Shown one piece after another: positions 45,040 through 54,569 of a stretch of DNA of 64,000 nt. The notes beneath the pieces are model-generated. The model was not told the DNA's origin, searched no databases, and saw only the letters and a list, made by a program, of their open reading frames with translations. Positions within the stretch are counted from its first letter, which is position 1. Each line of letters opens with the position of its first letter. The stretch is from Rhodobacteraceae bacterium DSL-40 (GTDB lineage Bacteria; Pseudomonadota; Alphaproteobacteria; Rhodobacterales; Rhodobacteraceae). The DNA lies in the NCBI GenBank assembly GCA_003258405.1, contig QKPN01000002.1, positions 186,001 to 250,000 of the forward strand, given 5' to 3'. Made by a program: the position numbers and the translations under genes.

Positions 45040-46104
45040 TCAGGTGCGGGTCATGCGCACCGCGAGCGCGATGTAGCGGAACGGATACCGCTCGGGCGCC
45101 TCGCGCAGCAGCCGCTCGGCGCGCGCATAGGTGTCGGCCACCAGAGCCTCGGCCTCGGGGTGATCGGCAAGGGCGATCCGCAGCACGGCCTCGGTGAAGG
45201 CGCGAAAGAAGTTGGTGTAGTCGCGCGCATATGCGGCGAGGTCGCCGGTGCGGGCGAAGTCCGTGTTGAAGGGCACGGGCGATTCGTAGCTCTCGCCGCG
45301 CTCGATGCGAAACGGGATGTCGGCGGTTTCGACGGCCTCGGTGATCTCGTCGAGGGTGCGGAAATAGACCGGCTGGTAATAGCGCTCATAGGTGGCGCGG
45401 CTGATCCGGCCTTCCGCCACCAGCGCGAGGACGGCATCGTTCAGCACGTCGTAGATGCCGTCGCATGTCCGGAGCGCGCCATCGGCCCCGAACACCTGCA
45501 GGAGGAGCTGGCCGCCCGGCACGAGTTCGGCCGCGCGGGCCGCGAGAAAGGCGCGGATGTCCTCGCGGGCCTGATCGGCGAAGGCCGCCCGCTCCTCGGC
45601 GGTCACCTCCCCGACCCCGCGCACCCGGCTCGGTCCGTTCGGGAGGATGTAGCCCGGCAGCCGGTCGACCGGCTTGCGGCTCAGGAACCCGATGGCATTG
45701 AAGGTCATCGCCAGATGCACCGAACCCCTCGGGAGCAGGCGGTCGAACATCGAGCCCGCCACGGCGCAGGACGAGACGTCGGCCGCCGCGAAGACAGAGC
45801 GGCCCTCCGGCCGGAGGTCGCGGAAGAGGGCGGAGAAATCGTTGGTCGGCAGGTCGCTGTGGACCGTCATGATGTCCCGCGGCGTCCGCCGGCGCAGGGC
45901 GGGAACGAGCCGCTGCATCAGCGCAATGGAATTGCGCCCTTCGGAGCATCCGAAATCGGCGAGCCCGATCGGCGCCGCCCCGCCGAGCGGCAGGACCGCG
46001 ACCGCCTCGTCGAGCCAGGGCAGGACATGCTCGATCGCGGCCATCTGGGGCGCCGAATTGCGGTTGTAGAACCCCTGGCCAACCATTCCCGTGGTCACCG
46101 GCAT
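45040..46104 (-). CDS. SABATH-type SAM-dependent carboxyl methyltransferase
   Basis: 354 residues. SABATH/Methyltransf_7 features run in order: GFYNRNSAPQMAAIEHVLPW, SAM-binding LADFGCSEGRNSIALMQRLV, HSDLPTNDFSALFRDL (plant consensus DLPxNDFNxxF), VSSCAVAGSMFDRLLPRGSV, and HLAMTFNAIGFLSRKP in place of the plant SSxSLHWLS block. The C-terminal half has the family's helical cap. Plant relatives methylate carboxylates such as salicylate and jasmonate; the substrate of the bacterial branch is unknown. Start ATG 46104 follows GGGGGTGGG. Confidence 0.85.
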   Translation of the reverse strand: MPVTTGMVGQGFYNRNSAPQMAAIEHVLPWLDEAVAVLPLGGAAPIGLADFGCSEGRNSIALMQRLVPALRRRTPRDIMTVHSDLPTNDFSALFRDLRPEGRSVFAAADVSSCAVAGSMFDRLLPRGSVHLAMTFNAIGFLSRKPVDRLPGYILPNGPSRVRGVGEVTAEERAAFADQAREDIRAFLAARAAELVPGGQLLLQVFGADGALRTCDGIYDVLNDAVLALVAEGRISRATYERYYQPVYFRTLDEITEAVETADIPFRIERGESYESPVPFNTDFARTGDLAAYARDYTNFFRAFTEAVLRIALADHPEAEALVADTYARAERLLREAPERYPFRYIALAVRMTRT

Positions 46105-46275
46105 CGCACCCACCCCCGTTCAACCTGGCGGCCGCGGTGTGCGGGCCGCACGGCAAGGGTGCCTCGACACGGCGGGTGAGACAAGGATTTCGGGAAGGGC
46201 GGTGGGCCTGCGGGGGCCGCGGGGCGCGGGCAGCGTGCGCGCATCGCCCGGTAACGGACCCTCCTGCGGGAGGCT

Positions 46276-46306
46276 CCTGCGCCGCCGGACCTCCCCGCGG
46301 CGCAGG
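46276..46306 (-). terminator. GC hairpin after nqrF
   Basis: CCTGCGCCGC (46276-46285) and GCGGCGCAGG (46297-46306) pair perfectly over 10 bp with an 11-base loop, directly beyond the nqrF stop on the minus strand. There is no T-run on the distal side, so this may be an RNA-stabilising hairpin rather than an intrinsic terminator. Confidence 0.45.
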
Positions 46307-46313
46307 CCGGGCG

Positions 46314-47534
46314 TCAGCCGCCGAAGTCGTCGAGCATGATGTCCTCGCGGTCGACGCCGAGCTCGAGGAGCATGTTGATGACCGACTGGTTCATGATGGG
46401 CGGACCGCACATGTAGAACTCGCAGTCTTCCGGCGCGGGATGGTTCTTGAGGTATTCCTCGTAGAGCACGTTGTGGATGAAGCCGGTGTAGCCGGTCCAG
46501 TTGTCCTCGGGCAGCGCGTCCGAGAGCGCCACGTGCCATTCGAAGTTGGGGTTCTCGGCGGCGAGGCCGTCGAAATCCTCGACATAGAACATCTCGCGCT
46601 TCGAGCGCGCGCCATACCAGAAGCTGATCTTGCGGTCGGTGTGGAGGCGCTTGAGCTGGTCGAAGATGTGGCTGCGCATCGGCGCCATGCCCGCGCCGCC
46701 GCCGACGAAGATCATTTCCTTGTTGGTCTTGCGGGCGAAGAACTCGCCGAAGGGGCCGGAGATCGTCACCTCGTCGCCGGGCTTGAGGTTGAAGATGTAG
46801 GAGGACATCTTGCCCGCCGGGATCCCCGTCGAGCCCGGAGGGGGCGAGGCGATGCGGACGTTGAGCATGATGATGCCCTCTTCCTCCGGGTAGTTCGCCA
46901 TCGAGTAGGCGCGCTCCACCGCCTCGTCGACCTTGGAGGTCACGTCCCAGATCTTGAAGCGGTCCCAGTCCGGGTGGTACTCGGGCTCCACGTCGAACTC
47001 CTTGTAGGAGAGTTCGTAGGGCGGGCATTCGATCTGGATGTAGCCGCCGGCGCGGAAGTTGACGTGCTCGCCCTCCGGCAGTTCCAGCACCAGTTCCTTG
47101 ATGAAGGTCGCGACGTTGTGGTTCGAGCGCACCTTGCAGCGCCATTTCTTGACGCCGAAGACATGCTCGGGAACCTGGATCTTCATGTCCTGCTTGACGG
47201 CGACCTGGCAGGAGAGGCGGTCGCCCTCGCGGGCCTCGCGCTTGTTGATGTGGCTTTCCTCGGTCGGCAGGATCGATCCGCCGCCCTCGAACACCTTGAC
47301 CCGGCACTGGGCGCAGGTGCCGCCGCCGCCGCAGGCCGAGGGCACGAAGAGCTTGGCCTCGGCCAGCGTCTGCAGGAGCTTGCCGCCGGTGGGCACCGAG
47401 ATGGTCTTCTCGCCGTTGATCTCGATGTTCACATTGCCCGCCGCCACCAGCTTCTTCTTGGCGAACATGATGAGCGTGACGAGGGCGAGCACGATGAGCG
47501 TGAAGAGGACGACGCCGAGCGTGAAGGTCTGCAT
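46314..47534 (-). CDS. nqrF: Na+-translocating NADH:quinone reductase subunit F
   Basis: 406 residues. An N-terminal membrane helix ([19 protein letters not shown]) is followed by a 2Fe-2S ferredoxin domain ([10 protein letters not shown] near residue 70, distal Cys in RLSCQVAV) and a ferredoxin-NADP reductase-like FAD/NADH domain ([11 protein letters not shown] for [23 protein letters not shown] and FYMCGPPIM for NADH). It is the electron entry site of the pump. Last gene of the six-gene cluster. Confidence 0.97.
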   Translation of the reverse strand: MQTFTLGVVLFTLIVLALVTLIMFAKKKLVAAGNVNIEINGEKTISVPTGGKLLQTLAEAKLFVPSACGGGGTCAQCRVKVFEGGGSILPTEESHINKREAREGDRLSCQVAVKQDMKIQVPEHVFGVKKWRCKVRSNHNVATFIKELVLELPEGEHVNFRAGGYIQIECPPYELSYKEFDVEPEYHPDWDRFKIWDVTSKVDEAVERAYSMANYPEEEGIIMLNVRIASPPPGSTGIPAGKMSSYIFNLKPGDEVTISGPFGEFFARKTNKEMIFVGGGAGMAPMRSHIFDQLKRLHTDRKISFWYGARSKREMFYVEDFDGLAAENPNFEWHVALSDALPEDNWTGYTGFIHNVLYEEYLKNHPAPEDCEFYMCGPPIMNQSVINMLLELGVDREDIMLDDFGG

Positions 47535-47550
47535 GGTCTGCCCCTCCCCC

Positions 47551-48159
47551 TCAGAGTTTCACGCCGGAGAAGGACATGAAGCCCATCGCCATCAGCCCGG
47601 CGGTGATGAAGGTGATGCCGAGGCCCTGCAGCCCGTCGGGGATGTCGGAATACTTGAGCTTCTCGCGCACGCCCGCCATGGCGGTGATCGCGAGCGCCCA
47701 GCCGAGGCCCGAGGAGAGGCCGTAGGTCGCGGCTTCCGGGAAGGTGTAGTCGCGCTCGACCATGAAGAGCGAGCCGCCGAGGATGGCGCAGTTCACGGTG
47801 ATGAGCGGCAGGAAGATCCCGAGCGCGTTGTAGAGCGGCGGGAAATACTTATCGAGCACCATCTCGAGGATCTGCACGATCGCGGCGATCACCCCGATGT
47901 AGGAGATGAGGCCGAGGAAGGTGAGATCCACGTCGCCGAAGCCCGCCCAGGAGAGCGCGCCGGGCTTGAGCAGCGTGTTGAGGATGAGGTTGTTGGCCGG
48001 CACGGTGATCGCCTGCACCACCGTCACCGAGATGCCGAGGCCGATCGCCGTCTCGATCTTCTTCGACACCGCGATGAAGGTACACATGCCGAGGAAGAAG
48101 GAGAGCGCGAGGTTCTCGACGAAGATGGCCTTCACGGCCAGGGAGATGAGACCTTCCAT
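47551..48159 (-). CDS. nqrE: Na+-NQR subunit E
   Basis: 202 residues with six membrane helices. Cys26 (LGMCTFIAV) and the second Cys in [11 protein letters not shown] are the residues known to share the intramembrane iron-sulfur centre with Nqr[21 protein letters not shown] is the family's C-terminal signature. It lies 2 bp downstream of nqrD. Confidence 0.97.
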   Translation of the reverse strand: MEGLISLAVKAIFVENLALSFFLGMCTFIAVSKKIETAIGLGISVTVVQAITVPANNLILNTLLKPGALSWAGFGDVDLTFLGLISYIGVIAAIVQILEMVLDKYFPPLYNALGIFLPLITVNCAILGGSLFMVERDYTFPEAATYGLSSGLGWALAITAMAGVREKLKYSDIPDGLQGLGITFITAGLMAMGFMSFSGVKL

Positions 48160-48161
48160 GA

Positions 48162-48815
48162 TCAGTGGGCCTCCACGGTCTGGATGCGGAATTCGCGTGC
48201 TTCGACCTGTTCCGGCTTCCAGGTGCGGAAGGCCCAGATCAGCAGCCCGATGACGAAGAAGGCCGAGGGCGGCAGCAGCAGCAGCCCGTTCGGCACGTAC
48301 CAGCCGCCGTTGTTGACGGTCTGGAGGATGGTGACGCCGAAGAGCGAGCCCGAGCCGAAGAGCTCGCGGATGAAGCCGACCAGCATGAGGATGAGCGAGT
48401 AGCCGAGGCCGTTGCCGATGCCGTCGATGAAGGAGGCCACCGGCGGATTCTTCATGGCGAAGGCTTCGGCACGCCCCATGACGATGCAGTTGGTGATGAT
48501 GAGACCGACGAAGACCGACAGCGTCTTGGAGATGTCGTAGAAGTAGGCCTTCAGGATCTGGTCCACCACGATCACGAGGCTCGCGATGATGACCATCTGC
48601 ACGATGATGCGGATCGCGGAGGGGATCTGGTTGCGCAGCATCGAGATGAAGAAGCTCGAGAAGGCGGTCACGGTCGTCACCGCCAGCGCCATCACGGCTG
48701 CGACCTGCAGCGAGGAGGTGACCGCGAGCGCCGAGCAGATCCCGAGCACCTGGAGCGTGATCGGGTTGTTGTCGACGAGAGGATCGACGAGAAGTTCCTT
48801 ACGCGTCTGCGACAT
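48162..48815 (-). CDS. nqrD: Na+-NQR subunit D
   Basis: 217 residues with six helices. [20 protein letters not shown] carries Cys27 and [17 protein letters not shown] the partner Cys of the membrane iron-sulfur site. ATG 48815 shares a base with the stop of nqrC; a TTG one codon earlier is possible. Confidence 0.97.
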   Translation of the reverse strand: MSQTRKELLVDPLVDNNPITLQVLGICSALAVTSSLQVAAVMALAVTTVTAFSSFFISMLRNQIPSAIRIIVQMVIIASLVIVVDQILKAYFYDISKTLSVFVGLIITNCIVMGRAEAFAMKNPPVASFIDGIGNGLGYSLILMLVGFIRELFGSGSLFGVTILQTVNNGGWYVPNGLLLLPPSAFFVIGLLIWAFRTWKPEQVEAREFRIQTVEAH

Positions 48816-49621
48816 CAAGCGTCTCCTTCTCTCAAGCGGGCCAGGTAGGGACCGAAGCCGTCTTCACCCATCCAGTAGCGCACGAGATTGTCCACGCCGC
48901 GCGACGTGAGCGTTGCGCCCGCAAGAGCATCCACATGAAATTCCGGTCCTGCGGGTGACGGCGCCTTCGACACGGTGATCTCCAGGTCGCCCTCATCGTC
49001 GCGGAGTTTCTTGCCATTCCACTGGGCGCGCCAGCGGGGGTTGTCCACCTCGGCGCCGAGGCCCGGCGTTTCGGCGTGTTCGTAGAATTGCAGCCCGTAG
49101 ATGTCGTTGCCATTCGCTTCAAGCGCAATGAAGCCCCAGAGCGTGGACCACAGGCCGTAGCCATGGATCGGCAGGATGACCTTGTCGAGCGAGCCGTCCG
49201 GGTTTTCCATCAGATAGACGGTCTCGTAATTGGCGCGGCGCCCGATCCCCGCGGGGTCGTCGGTGAGCGCGACAGACAGGTTGAGATCCTGCGTGGCAGC
49301 CCGCTCGTCATAGGTCGCCACATCGACGGCATCGGTGTATTCGCCGGTCGACAGATCCACGACCTTCGGCGTGAACGAGGAGGTGAAGGCTTCGTTCACG
49401 TCCATGCCCGGCTCGTAGAGCCCGGCGACCTGAAGGATGTTGATCCGCTTGTCGCGGAGCTTGTTCGCCTCCTGCACCGGGCGGAGCGAGACCGCCGCCA
49501 TGGCCACGACCATGGAACAGAAGAGGCAGAGGGCGACCGCCACGAAGATCGTCTTCGGGGTCGAATCGACGGGCAGGGCCTTGAAGCGGGCCCAGAACCC
49601 CTGGGGTTCCTGCTCAGGCAT
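48815..49621 (-). CDS. nqrC: Na+-NQR subunit C
   Basis: 268 residues with one N-terminal membrane helix ([20 protein letters not shown]) and a periplasmic domain. [13 protein letters not shown] near the C-terminus contains the SGAT-type threonine to which ApbE attaches FMN covalently. It overlaps nqrB by 8 bp. Confidence 0.97.
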   Translation of the reverse strand: MPEQEPQGFWARFKALPVDSTPKTIFVAVALCLFCSMVVAMAAVSLRPVQEANKLRDKRINILQVAGLYEPGMDVNEAFTSSFTPKVVDLSTGEYTDAVDVATYDERAATQDLNLSVALTDDPAGIGRRANYETVYLMENPDGSLDKVILPIHGYGLWSTLWGFIALEANGNDIYGLQFYEHAETPGLGAEVDNPRWRAQWNGKKLRDDEGDLEITVSKAPSPAGPEFHVDALAGATLTSRGVDNLVRYWMGEDGFGPYLARLREGDA

Positions 49622-50825
49622 TGCGCTTTGCCCTCCGTGCGATGTTGGCCTTGATGACGAAGAAGTCGATCAGGGGTGCAAAGATGTTGCCGAAGAGGAT
49701 CGCGAGCATCATGCCCTCGGGGAAGGCCGGGTTGATGACGCGGATCATCACGACCATGAAGCCGATGAGCGCGCCGTAGACATAGCGTCCGACATTGGTC
49801 TGGGACGCGGAGACGGGTTCCGTCACCATGAAGACGAGGCCGAAGGCATAGCCCCCGAGCACGAGGTGCCAGTACCACGGCATGGCGAACATCGGGTTGG
49901 TGTCGCTGCCGATCAGGTTGAGGAGCAGCGAGAAGCCGATCATCCCGCCGAGGCAGCCGACGATGAGGCGCCAGTTCGCGATGCGCGTCGCGAGCAGGAA
50001 GACGAGGCCGAGCAGGCAGGCGAGCGTCGAGGTCTCGCCGAGCGAGCCCTGGATCAGCCCGAAGAAGGCGTCCCACCAGGAGATGCCGTGATTGGCGAGC
50101 GCCTGCGGGCCCTCGGCGGCGGTGATCCCGAGCGCGGTCGCGCCCGAGAAGCCGTCGACCGGGGTCCAGACCGTGTCGCCCGACATGTTTGCCGGATAGG
50201 CGAAGTAGAGGAAGGCGCGGCCCACGAGGGCGGGGTTGAGGAAGTTCTTGCCGGTGCCGCCGAAGACCTCCTTGCCGAGCACCACCCCGAAGGAGATGCC
50301 GAGCGCGACCTGCCAGAGCGGCGTCGAGGCGGGCAGGATCAGCACGAAGAGCATGGAGGTGACGAGGAAGCCTTCGTTCACCTCATGCCCGCGCACCACG
50401 GCGAAGAGGCATTCCCATATGCCGCCGATCGCGAGCGTGACGATATATATGGGCAGGAAATAGAGCGCGCCGAAGAAGAGGTTGGAGAACGGGTTGCCCG
50501 GATCGAAGGGGAGCCCCGACTTGGCCACGAGCCAGGCGCGCCAGCCGGTGGCGCTGTCCGGCCCGAGCGCCATGATCGCGCCATTGGCCTGATAGCCGGT
50601 GTTGTAGAGCGCCATCAGGATGCAGGGGATGGTGGAGATGACCACGTAGGTCATGATCCGCTTCATGTCGACGAAGCTCCGGGCGTGCGGCGCAACGGTC
50701 GTGACCGTGCGGGGCGTCAGCGCCAGGGATTCGATCATCTCGTAGAGCGGGAAGTATTTCTCGTAGCGGCCGCCCTTGAGGAAGGAGGGCTCGAACTTGT
50801 CAAAGAAATCGCGCAGCATCCCCAT
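49614..50825 (-). CDS. nqrB: Na+-NQR subunit B
   Basis: 403 residues with about ten helices; also binds riboflavin. The FMN-attachment motif is GFSGATALG. YNTGYQANGA and the long N-terminal cytoplasmic segment are typical. It forms the main sodium path and quinone site of the complex. It starts 3 bp after nqrA. Confidence 0.97.
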   Translation of the reverse strand: MGMLRDFFDKFEPSFLKGGRYEKYFPLYEMIESLALTPRTVTTVAPHARSFVDMKRIMTYVVISTIPCILMALYNTGYQANGAIMALGPDSATGWRAWLVAKSGLPFDPGNPFSNLFFGALYFLPIYIVTLAIGGIWECLFAVVRGHEVNEGFLVTSMLFVLILPASTPLWQVALGISFGVVLGKEVFGGTGKNFLNPALVGRAFLYFAYPANMSGDTVWTPVDGFSGATALGITAAEGPQALANHGISWWDAFFGLIQGSLGETSTLACLLGLVFLLATRIANWRLIVGCLGGMIGFSLLLNLIGSDTNPMFAMPWYWHLVLGGYAFGLVFMVTEPVSASQTNVGRYVYGALIGFMVVMIRVINPAFPEGMMLAILFGNIFAPLIDFFVIKANIARRAKRNA

Positions 50826-50828
50826 CGG

Positions 50829-52187
50829 CTAGCCTTCCTTCTCGATCTTTTCGAGGCTCGCGCGGAGCGCCGGACCGTATTCGTATTTTGCCGGGCAGGC
50901 GAAGGTGCAGAGCGCGAGATCTTCCTCGTCGAGCTCGAGCGCCCCGAGCGCCTGGGCGGTATCGGTGTCCATGACGAGAAGCGCCTTGAGGAGCTGGGTC
51001 GGCAGGTAGTCCTGCGGCATCAGTTCCTCGAAGGTGCCGGTGGGCACCATCGCGCGCCGCCCGCCATTGAGGTTCGAGGTGAGGTTGAAGAGCAGGCCCT
51101 TGCGCCGCGCGGAGGCGAGCACGGGCTGCACCGCGTATTTGCCGGGCTGCGGCGTGATCCAGCCCAGCACCATCTGGTCCTGGTCCTCGGTGATGAGGGT
51201 GATCTGGCGCGCGTAGCGGCCGAGATAGGCGAGCGGCCCCGCGGCGACGCGGCCGGAGAGGACCGAGCCGGAAATGACGCGGCAGGGCGAGTATTCCGAG
51301 ATCTCGCCCTCGGTGAGCGCATCGGTGGAAGCGCCGATCAGCGTGCGCACGAGCCGGGGATTGGCCGCGCGCGGGCCGGCGATCGCAATGATGCGCGTGG
51401 CGTCGAGATGGCCGGTGAGGAAGAGCTTCCCGATCGCGATCACGTCCTGGTAGCCGATGCTCCAGACCGTCTTCGAGGGCGAGGGCGGCTCGAGGAAATG
51501 CATGTGCGTGCCGGCGAGGCCGGCCGGATGCGGGCCGCCGAACTCGCTGATCTGCACGCCGTGTACGCCCGCATGCGGCAGCGTCGTGCCGCTGGCCTTG
51601 CAGAGGTGGACCTTGCCGTCGGTGAGCCGGGTGAGCGCGGTGAGGCCCGCCTCGAAGGCGTCGACCTCGGTCTCGATGATCGTGACGGGATCGGGCGCGT
51701 GGGGCTCGGTGTCCATCGCGGTCGCGAAGATCGCCGCCGGGACCGTGCCCTGAGCCGGAACCTTGGAATAGGGCCGGGTGCGGAAGGCCGTCCAGAGGCC
51801 GGAGGCCTGCAGCGCGGCCTGCACCGTCTCGCGCGGGGCGGTGCCGAGCTCGCCCATCGGGATCGCGCCGAAATCGCGGCCCGGATCGGCGGCATCGTCG
51901 ACATCGACCACGACGCTTTGCAGCACGCGCCGGGCGCCCCGGTTGATCGCCCGGACCCGGCCGCTGGCGGGCGCCGTGTAGAGCACCTCCGGCGAGTCCT
52001 TGTGGCAGAAAAGCGGATCCCCGCGACGCACCGTATCGCCTTCGGCAACGAGCATCTTGGGTTTCAATCCGATATAATCGTCACCGATGATTGCGACGGA
52101 TGTCGGGCTTGCGCCCGCATGGATCGTCTGGTCCGGGGCGCCGCTCATCGGCAGGTCGAGGCCCCGCTTCAATACAAATTCAGACAT
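50829..52187 (-). CDS. nqrA: Na+-NQR subunit A
   Basis: 452-residue peripheral subunit: FVLKRGLDLPMSGAPDQTIH, DDYIGLKPKMLVAEGDTVRR, GDPLFCHKD (the lipoyl-like domain) and the C-terminal FACPAKYEYGPALRASLEKI. First gene of the minus cluster; the ATG at 52187 was chosen over an upstream frame because it begins the conserved N-terminus. Confidence 0.96.
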   Translation of the reverse strand: MSEFVLKRGLDLPMSGAPDQTIHAGASPTSVAIIGDDYIGLKPKMLVAEGDTVRRGDPLFCHKDSPEVLYTAPASGRVRAINRGARRVLQSVVVDVDDAADPGRDFGAIPMGELGTAPRETVQAALQASGLWTAFRTRPYSKVPAQGTVPAAIFATAMDTEPHAPDPVTIIETEVDAFEAGLTALTRLTDGKVHLCKASGTTLPHAGVHGVQISEFGGPHPAGLAGTHMHFLEPPSPSKTVWSIGYQDVIAIGKLFLTGHLDATRIIAIAGPRAANPRLVRTLIGASTDALTEGEISEYSPCRVISGSVLSGRVAAGPLAYLGRYARQITLITEDQDQMVLGWITPQPGKYAVQPVLASARRKGLLFNLTSNLNGGRRAMVPTGTFEELMPQDYLPTQLLKALLVMDTDTAQALGALELDEEDLALCTFACPAKYEYGPALRASLEKIEKEG

Positions 52188-52202
52188 ACTTTTCGCTGGC
52201 TC

Positions 52203-52232
52203 ACTATCCCTGTTTACCATTCATAGAGTCAA
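52203..52232 (-). promoter_or_regulatory. Possible nqr promoter
   Basis: On the minus strand TTGACT (52227-52232) and GATAGT (52203-52208) are 18 bp apart, just upstream of nqrA in the 231-bp divergent gap to apbE. The -35 is good, the -10 weak, and the leader would be very short. Confidence 0.3.
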
Positions 52233-52418
52233 AATCCGCGCATTGCGAGACGCAATTGGCCTTAAATTCCGAGGTATCGGGCGCAAATCGCGTCCTGGGA
52301 CCGGTCGGGTTGAGAGCGGGCGGAGCAGATACCGCATCACGTGATCCGCCGAGTTGACAGCCGGCGGGGCAGATGGTGTGACAAGGCCCCATCCCGAAAG
52401 TAGTGACGGACCCCCGCC

Positions 52419-53432
52419 ATGCGCCCGATCGCCCTCCTCGCCGCCCTTCTCGTCGTGCTCGCCGGGTGCGACCGCAAGCCGGAGGTCATGCGCCTTGCCG
52501 GCGAGACGATGGGAACGACCTATCACGTGACGGTGGTGGACGCGCCGCCCGACATCGACGAGGCCGCCGTCGGCGCCGCGATCACCTCGACGCTGGAGGA
52601 GGTGAATGCCGAGATGTCGACCTGGGACCCGACGTCCGAGGTCTCGCGGCTCAACGCCCATGCCTCCACCGACCCGGTGCCGATCTCGGCCGATCTCGCC
52701 GATGTGCTGCGCACCGCGAATGCCATCCACCTGCTGAGCCGGGGGCGGTTCGACGTGACGCTGGGACCGCTCATCGATCTCTGGGGCTTCGGCGCCGCGG
52801 ATCCGGGCGGGGTGATGCCCACCGAGGCGCAGATCGCGGCGGCGCGCGAGAATGTCGGCGAGCACGACCTGCTGAAGCTCGGGCCGGGGCCGACGCTCAC
52901 CAAGCTCAAGCCGGAGGTCAGCATCAATCTCTCGGCGATCGCCAAGGGCTACGGCATCGACCGGGTGGCGGAGGCGCTGCGCGGGCTCGGGATCACGCGC
53001 TACCTCGTCGAGGTCGGCGGCGATCTCACGGCGGCCGGCGAGAACCCGGAGGGGCACCTCTGGGCGATCGGCATCGAGAAGCCCGAGGCGGGGCGGCAGG
53101 AAATCGAGGAAGTGATCTCGATCTCGGACACCGGCATGGCGACCTCGGGCGATTACCGCAACTTCTTCGAGCAGGACGGCGTGCGCTATTCGCACATCAT
53201 CGACCCGACGACGGGCCGCCCGATCACCCACCGCACGGCATCGGTGACGGTGCTGGCCGACAGCGCGATGCTCGCCGACGGGCTGGCCACCGCGCTGCTC
53301 GCGATCGGCGCGGACGAGGGGCTCGACCTCGCGGAGGAGAACAATATCGCCGCGATGTTCATCTCGCACGATGGCACCGGGTTCGTGACGCGCGCGACAA
53401 GCGCATTTGAAAATCAGACGCGGAGCGAATAG
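52419..53432 (+). CDS. apbE: FAD:protein FMN transferase (lipoprotein)
   Basis: 337 residues with a lipobox (LVVLAGC, Cys at about residue 17). The ApbE core shows GETMGTTYHVTVV, EMSTWDPTSEVSRLNAH, NLSAIAKGYGIDRVAEAL, YLVEVGGDLTAAG and FFEQDGVRYSHIIDPTTGRP. It transfers FMN from FAD to threonines of NqrB and NqrC, encoded divergently next door, in the periplasm. Confidence 0.96.
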   Translation: MRPIALLAALLVVLAGCDRKPEVMRLAGETMGTTYHVTVVDAPPDIDEAAVGAAITSTLEEVNAEMSTWDPTSEVSRLNAHASTDPVPISADLADVLRTANAIHLLSRGRFDVTLGPLIDLWGFGAADPGGVMPTEAQIAAARENVGEHDLLKLGPGPTLTKLKPEVSINLSAIAKGYGIDRVAEALRGLGITRYLVEVGGDLTAAGENPEGHLWAIGIEKPEAGRQEIEEVISISDTGMATSGDYRNFFEQDGVRYSHIIDPTTGRPITHRTASVTVLADSAMLADGLATALLAIGADEGLDLAEENNIAAMFISHDGTGFVTRATSAFENQTRSE

Positions 53433-53478
53433 ATTTGGGCAGGGCCGCGACGGGCGCGGCCCGCCGGAAAGGAAACCG

Positions 53479-53718
53479 ATGGCCACCTTCGTCCTCGCCT
53501 TCATCCTCCTCATGCTCGTGGTCGCGGGCATGTCGCTCGGCGTCATGCTGATGGGCAAGAGCATCAAGGGGAGCTGCGGCGGGCTAAACGCGATTTCCGG
53601 CGCCGACAAGTGCCTCGTCTGTTCCCGGCCCGTCGACCCGGACAGCCCGCTGCGCGACCGGCTCGCCTGCAAGCGCGCCCGCGCCGCCGCGGAAGCCGCC
53701 GCCGCGCGCAAGGCCTGA
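53479..53718 (+). CDS. nqrM: Na+-NQR maturation protein NqrM
   Basis: 79 residues: one membrane helix (VLAFILLMLVVAGMSLGVML), then GSCGGL, DKCLVCSRP and LACKRA supplying four conserved Cys. NqrM helps insert iron into the NqrD/E site. ATG 53479 follows GGAAAGGAAACC. It lies 46 bp after apbE and probably shares its transcript. Confidence 0.93.
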   Translation: MATFVLAFILLMLVVAGMSLGVMLMGKSIKGSCGGLNAISGADKCLVCSRPVDPDSPLRDRLACKRARAAAEAAAARKA

Positions 53719-53744
53719 GGCGGGAGCCCCGCCCCCCTGCCCGC

Positions 53745-53936
53745 TCAGCGGAAGTGGAGCGGGATGAAGGCGAGCGCGAGGAAGGCGAGGGCCGCGGGCA
53801 CGCCGTAGAGCCAGGCGCGCAGCACCCAGCCTTCGGCCTGGGCCTTCCAGTTCTCGCGGAAGGCGCGCCCGGAGAAGATCATCACCAGAAGCAGCAGGAC
53901 CCCCGCGAGCGGGGTGAGGACGAGACCCGAGCTCAT
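53745..53936 (-). CDS. Small two-helix membrane protein
   Basis: 63 residues with two transmembrane segments (LTPLAGVLLLLVMIFSGRAF and YGVPAALAFLALAFIPLHF) separated by a conserved-looking ENWKAQAEGWVLRAW loop. Convergent with nqrM, 26 bp apart. No function is assignable; it appears to be a real gene because of its clean hydrophobic pattern. Confidence 0.6.
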   Translation of the reverse strand: MSSGLVLTPLAGVLLLLVMIFSGRAFRENWKAQAEGWVLRAWLYGVPAALAFLALAFIPLHFR

Positions 53937-54083
53937 TGCGGGCCCCTCGCCGGGCCGCGCCCGGTCACGCGCGCGGCACGCAAACGTGTCCGGGCTGACG
54001 GAGGTGTGACTCCCCTCCCCGGCCGCGAACGGCGATCATGCGCGCGGCGCGCGGGATGGTGCGTTGAGACGGGAAAGACATGC

Positions 54084-54569
54084 ATGCGGCGGATTCTGCT
54101 GGCAGGATTGATGATGTGGGCCTCGGCCGTGGCGGCCCAGACGATGGAGCCGCGCGACGGCTGGGCCGTCATCGCGACGGAGAAACCCTATCCGCAACTG
54201 GTCGAGGACGTCAAAGCCGCGATCCGGAAGAACGGGCTTGCGGTCGTGACGGAAGCCGGCCCGACGGAGGCCGCGAAGGCGCGCGGCATCGAGATCCCGG
54301 GCAACCGGGTGATCGGCGCCTTCAACAACGATCTGGCGGTGCGCATCCTCGGGCTTTCGGTGCCGGCGATGATCGAGGCACCGCTGCGCTTCTACGTGAC
54401 CGAAGACCCGGACGGCGGCGCGACGCTCTCCTACAAGATCCCCGATCTGGTCTATGCGCCCTATCTCGGCGAGGCCGGGCCGGAGCTTGCCGGAATCGTC
54501 GCCGAGCTCGATGCGGTATTTGCCGAGATCGCCGAGGAAGCGACGGAGCCGGCCGGCCATGACGGCTGA
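54084..54569 (+). CDS. Periplasmic DUF302-family protein
   Basis: 161 residues with a signal peptide (MRRILLAGLMMWASAVAAQ). The mature part shows the DUF302 pattern: ATEKPYPQLVEDVKAAIRKN, GIEIPGNRVIGAFNNDLAVR, APLRFYVTEDPDGGATLSYK and a closing acidic helix. The family has no settled function. Its end overlaps the next gene by 11 bp, so the two are probably translated from one message. Confidence 0.82.
   Translation: MRRILLAGLMMWASAVAAQTMEPRDGWAVIATEKPYPQLVEDVKAAIRKNGLAVVTEAGPTEAAKARGIEIPGNRVIGAFNNDLAVRILGLSVPAMIEAPLRFYVTEDPDGGATLSYKIPDLVYAPYLGEAGPELAGIVAELDAVFAEIAEEATEPAGHDG

Noticed and set aside
46137-47579. Plus-strand frame of 480 codons opposite nqrF
   Set aside because: Antisense shadow of the well-supported nqrF gene.
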